Shown: one piece after another, positions 7,796 to 10,002 of the stretch | How the letters are laid out: every line of letters begins with the position of its first letter | How positions within the stretch are numbered: position 1 is the stretch's first letter | Assembly: GCA_002479405.1 (NCBI GenBank) | Contig: DLMX01000041.1 | Coordinates: 4,488 to 14,489, forward strand | Direction of reading: 5' to 3' | Origin: Methylophilaceae bacterium UBA7525 | Lineage (GTDB): Bacteria; Pseudomonadota; Gammaproteobacteria; Burkholderiales; Methylophilaceae | DNA length: 10,002 bases | The notes under the pieces: model-generated | The model's input: only the letters and a program-made list of their open reading frames with translations | Told to the model about the DNA's origin: nothing | Database searches by the model: none | Program-made: the position numbers and the translations under genes

Positions 7796-8570
7796 TTTTG
7801 CTGCTCTCTTTGTTTGAGGATGTTTCTGTCAGTTGCTCACTGGTGCGGCCGAATCTGCGCTCGCGGGCCTGGTAAGACTTGATGGCCTGATTGAATGCTG
7901 TCTGATTGAAATCAGGCCACAAGGTGTCTGTAAAATAGAGTTCGGTATAAGCCAGTTGCCACAAGAGAAAGTTACTGATACGTTTTTCTCCGCCGGTGCG
8001 GATAAAGAGATCAGGTTCCGGCGCATAATGCATAGCCAGATGTGTAGCCAGGTCGTCTTCAGCATAGGCCCCGGACTTTTCAGGTGTCTGGCTGGTGAGG
8101 CGGTTCATTGCCTGCATCAGATCCCAGCGCCCGCCATAATTGGCGGCAATTGTGAGCGTCAAGCCCGTGTTATCCCTGGTTAGCGCTTCCGCCGCATCAA
8201 TCCGTGCACAAAGTGTGGCATCGAACTGGCTGCGGTCGCCGACAACGACCATGCGGATATTATTCTCGTGCAGCTTGACGACTTCCTTGCCCAGAGCCTC
8301 CATGAAGAGACCCATCAGGAAACTGACTTCTTCCGGCGGCCGGCGCCAGTTTTCGCTGCTGAAAGCAAACAAGGTAAGGAATTCGACACCCAGGCTGGCG
8401 CAGGACTTGACCATCTCCCGCACCGTTTCCACGCCGCGCTTATGCCCGGCAACCCGCGGCAGGAAACGCTTGCGCGCCCAGCGGCCATTGCCGTCCATGA
8501 TGACGGCAATATGCCTTGGAACCGCACTGGTAACAGGGATGGCTTTGGTGGAGCTGCCGAACAATGCCAT
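7788..8570 (-). CDS. uppS: Undecaprenyl-diphosphate synthase UppS
   Basis: Cis-prenyltransferase that adds isopentenyl units to farnesyl diphosphate to give the C55 carrier used for peptidoglycan, O-antigen and other envelope glycans. It acts in the cytoplasm at the membrane surface. The 260 residues show all the usual landmarks: HIAVIMDGNGRWA at 20-32 with catalytic Asp26, the AGHKRG segment at 41-46, FAFSSENW at 68-75, RTGGE at 191-195, and the RISNFLLWQ signature at 197-205 with the acidic metal ligand Glu210. The tail after residue 240 is hydrophilic and low in complexity. CGGAG stands five bases before the ATG. A 49-nt gap separates it from frr, and it overlaps cdsA by 8 nt. Confidence 0.98.
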   Translation of the reverse strand: MALFGSSTKAIPVTSAVPRHIAVIMDGNGRWARKRFLPRVAGHKRGVETVREMVKSCASLGVEFLTLFAFSSENWRRPPEEVSFLMGLFMEALGKEVVKLHENNIRMVVVGDRSQFDATLCARIDAAEALTRDNTGLTLTIAANYGGRWDLMQAMNRLTSQTPEKSGAYAEDDLATHLAMHYAPEPDLFIRTGGEKRISNFLLWQLAYTELYFTDTLWPDFNQTAFNQAIKSYQARERRFGRTSEQLTETSSNKESSKNA

Positions 8571-8619
8571 TAACGCTCCGAAACTGGATGATACACAGGT
8601 GAATTGGGCCGAAAGAAGG

Positions 8620-9177
8620 CTAAACGGCCATCAGTTCGGCTTCCTTGGCTTGCAGCAGCTTGTCGACTTCCGTGACGAATTTATCCGTCAGTTTCTGCAC
8701 TTCATCCTGCATGCGGCGCTCATCGTCCTCGCTGATTTCCTTGTCCTTGGTCAGCCTCTTCAATGCATCATTGGCATCACGCCTGACGTTGCGTATGGCA
8801 ACTTTGGCATTCTCGCCTTCGGTGCGCACGATCTTGGTCATTTCCTTGCGACGCTCCTCGGTCAGCATCGGCATGGGCACCCGGATCATGTCGCCATTGG
8901 TGGCAGGATTAAGGCCGAGGTCGCTATCACGAATCGCTTTCTCTACCTTGCCCACCATGTTCTTTTCATAGGGCTGCACGTTCAGCGTTCTCGCATCACC
9001 CAGATTGACGCTAGCCACCTGATTGACGGCGACCATGGAGCCGTAATACTCCACCATGACGTGATCCAGCAGGCCTGTATGTGCGCGGCCGGTACGGATC
9101 TTGGTCAAGTCCGTCTTCAGGGATTCCAGCGATTTCTGCATCTTCTGTTCGGCAGTTTTTCTTACATCGTCCAGCAC
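8620..9177 (-). CDS. frr: Ribosome recycling factor
   Basis: Essential cytoplasmic factor that, with EF-G, splits the post-termination ribosome so it can start again. The 185 residues equal the usual length. The protein is mostly charged helix (about 1-28 and 105-183, forming the three-helix bundle) around a small beta domain (about 30-104) containing TKIRTGRAHTGLLDHV, the typical early signature, and the NPATNGDMIRVPMP segment. The start is GTG: AAGGAG lies six bases upstream, the protein begins at the normal point (LDDVRKTAEQKM), and a TAA in the same frame lies just upstream. pyrH ends 36 nt before it and uppS begins 49 nt after it, as in many proteobacteria. Confidence 0.97.
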   Translation of the reverse strand: MLDDVRKTAEQKMQKSLESLKTDLTKIRTGRAHTGLLDHVMVEYYGSMVAVNQVASVNLGDARTLNVQPYEKNMVGKVEKAIRDSDLGLNPATNGDMIRVPMPMLTEERRKEMTKIVRTEGENAKVAIRNVRRDANDALKRLTKDKEISEDDERRMQDEVQKLTDKFVTEVDKLLQAKEAELMAV

Positions 9178-9183
9178 GTTCTT

Positions 9184-9189
9184 CTCCTT
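9184..9189 (-). promoter_or_regulatory. frr ribosome binding site fixing a GTG start
   Basis: AAGGAG on the minus strand, six bases before the GTG start of frr. It is a near-consensus site at ideal spacing, so the non-ATG start should still be efficiently used. It lies in the 36-nt pyrH-frr gap, which otherwise shows no clear promoter or terminator. Confidence 0.8.
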
Positions 9190-9213
9190 ACATTTTCAAC
9201 CGTATGCCAGTGA

Positions 9214-9954
9214 TCATGGCAATACTTTTGTACCTTCGTCTTCACCCATGACAACGCGCTTGAGTGCGCCCTGCTTGAATATGCTGAATACGGAGATAGG
9301 CAGATTCTGATCCCTGCACAGAGTCAGCGCCGTGGCATCCATGACCTTGAGATTCTTGATGATGGCTTCATCGAAGGTGATAGTTTTGTAGCGCATGGCA
9401 TCCGGATGCGTCTTGGGATCGTCGGTATAGACGCCATCCACCTTGGTCGCCTTCAGTACGATATCCACATTCATTTCCATACCGCGCAAGGCAGCTGCAG
9501 TATCGGTCGTAAAGAAGGGATTACCGGTACCGGCACCAAAGATCACCACGCGGCCCTCCTCCAGATAACGCATGGCCTTGCCACGAATATAGGGCTCTGC
9601 GACCTGTTCGATATTGAGTGCGGATTGCACGCGCGCCTTGAGGCCGACATGCCTCATGGCGTCCTGCAGTGCCAGCGCATTCATGACGGTTGCCATCATG
9701 CCCATATAATCGGCCGTGGCGCGATCCATGCCTTCTGCTGCGGGCGCAATTCCGCGGAAGATGTTGCCGCCGCCGATAACGACTGCGACCTGCACGCCGA
9801 GGCCAACCACTTCCTTGATTTCTTCGACGATGCGCGAGATGGTAGCGCGATTGATGCCATAGCTGTCATCGCCCATCAGGGCTTCGCCCGACAACTTGAG
9901 CAAGATGCGCTTATAGGCTGGAGCGCCTGATGAGATGTGAGATGAATCGGACAT
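9214..9954 (-). CDS. pyrH: UMP kinase PyrH
   Basis: Bacterial uridylate kinase of the amino-acid-kinase fold. It phosphorylates UMP to UDP with ATP in pyrimidine nucleotide synthesis, works as a hexamer, and in studied relatives is activated by GTP and inhibited by UTP. The 246 residues are slightly longer than the 235-241 common in the family because of a 12-residue Ser-rich N-terminus before YKRILLKLSGEAL. Visible motifs are the phosphate-binding KLSGEAL (20-26), GGGNIFRG (61-68), MDRATADYMGM (76-86), GTGNPFFTTD (142-151) and KVDGVYTDDP (171-180). The ATG has AGGAG four bases upstream. It is the first gene of the cluster in this window; tsf is its usual upstream neighbour but is not recognisable in the 48 bases that remain. 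Confidence 0.97.
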   Translation of the reverse strand: MSDSSHISSGAPAYKRILLKLSGEALMGDDSYGINRATISRIVEEIKEVVGLGVQVAVVIGGGNIFRGIAPAAEGMDRATADYMGMMATVMNALALQDAMRHVGLKARVQSALNIEQVAEPYIRGKAMRYLEEGRVVIFGAGTGNPFFTTDTAAALRGMEMNVDIVLKATKVDGVYTDDPKTHPDAMRYKTITFDEAIIKNLKVMDATALTLCRDQNLPISVFSIFKQGALKRVVMGEDEGTKVLP

Positions 9955-10002
9955 ATCGCTCCTGTAATGTTGCAGTTCTAGAGAAATGTTCTTCTTATTC
10001 GC
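9955..10002 (-). other. Leader region upstream of pyrH
   Basis: These 48 bases hold the pyrH Shine-Dalgarno AGGAG (plus-strand 9959-9963). They show no convincing -35/-10 pair, no hairpin terminator and no identifiable end of an upstream gene. One frame stays open through the whole stretch into the pyrH ATG, but it is too short to interpret. Confidence 0.4.

Noticed and set aside
8601..8625. GC-rich imperfect hairpin after frr
   Set aside because: The stem is only about three pairs (GCC/GGC) with no following T-run on the transcribed strand, so it is unlikely to terminate transcription.
8140..9213. 357-codon open frame on the plus strand across the 5' part of uppS and all of frr
   Set aside because: It lies antisense to two well-identified essential genes, its translation resembles no family I recognise, and long antisense frames readily arise opposite genes with this codon use.
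1..10002. Possible mobile element, CRISPR, toxin-antitoxin or defence system
   Set aside because: Every stretch belongs to a conserved housekeeping gene or to a gap of at most 55 nt. No repeats, integrase, transposase or foreign-looking segment was seen.

Overview
The window looks like ordinary chromosome from a Gram-negative bacterium, most likely a betaproteobacterium. This rests on the gene order and on the character of the proteins (a BamA with a short loop 6, two-PDZ RseP, 246-residue PyrH). I cannot fix the genus; a Nitrosomonadales or Burkholderiales member would fit. All ten genes lie on the minus strand, so transcription runs from the high-coordinate end to the low-coordinate end. 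All ten appear complete.

In transcription order the genes are pyrH (UMP kinase), frr (ribosome recycling factor), uppS (undecaprenyl-diphosphate synthase), cdsA (CDP-diacylglycerol synthase), dxr (DXP reductoisomerase), rseP (site-2 protease), bamA (outer-membrane assembly barrel), skp/ompH (periplasmic chaperone), lpxD (lipid A acyltransferase) and fabZ (hydroxyacyl-ACP dehydratase). This is the conserved proteobacterial cell-envelope cluster. By analogy, rpsB-tsf should lie upstream of pyrH and lpxA-lpxB downstream of fabZ, both outside the window.

The genes are packed tightly. uppS/cdsA and cdsA/dxr overlap by 8 nt, and dxr and rseP abut as TAGATG. rseP/bamA are 5 nt apart and lpxD/fabZ 9 nt apart. 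The longest gap is 55 nt (bamA-skp), followed by 49 nt (frr-uppS), 36 nt (pyrH-frr) and 22 nt (skp-lpxD). I found no factor-independent terminator, tRNA, rRNA, mobile element or CRISPR array, and no stretch over 300 nt without a gene. Three genes begin with non-ATG codons: frr (GTG), skp (TTG) and lpxD (GTG).

The products form one envelope-building programme. Dxr supplies isoprenoid precursor that UppS turns into the lipid carrier for peptidoglycan and other surface polymers, and CdsA feeds phospholipid synthesis. FabZ and LpxD share the hydroxyacyl-ACP pool that divides fatty acids from lipid A. Skp carries outer-membrane proteins to BamA, and RseP belongs to the envelope-stress pathway that monitors this. 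PyrH and Frr add pyrimidine nucleotide supply and translation. I see no sign of a new biological system. The points worth a second look are small: the lpxD initiation region with a 7-codon micro-ORF, a cysteine pair in a BamA loop, and a candidate internal promoter in front of bamA.
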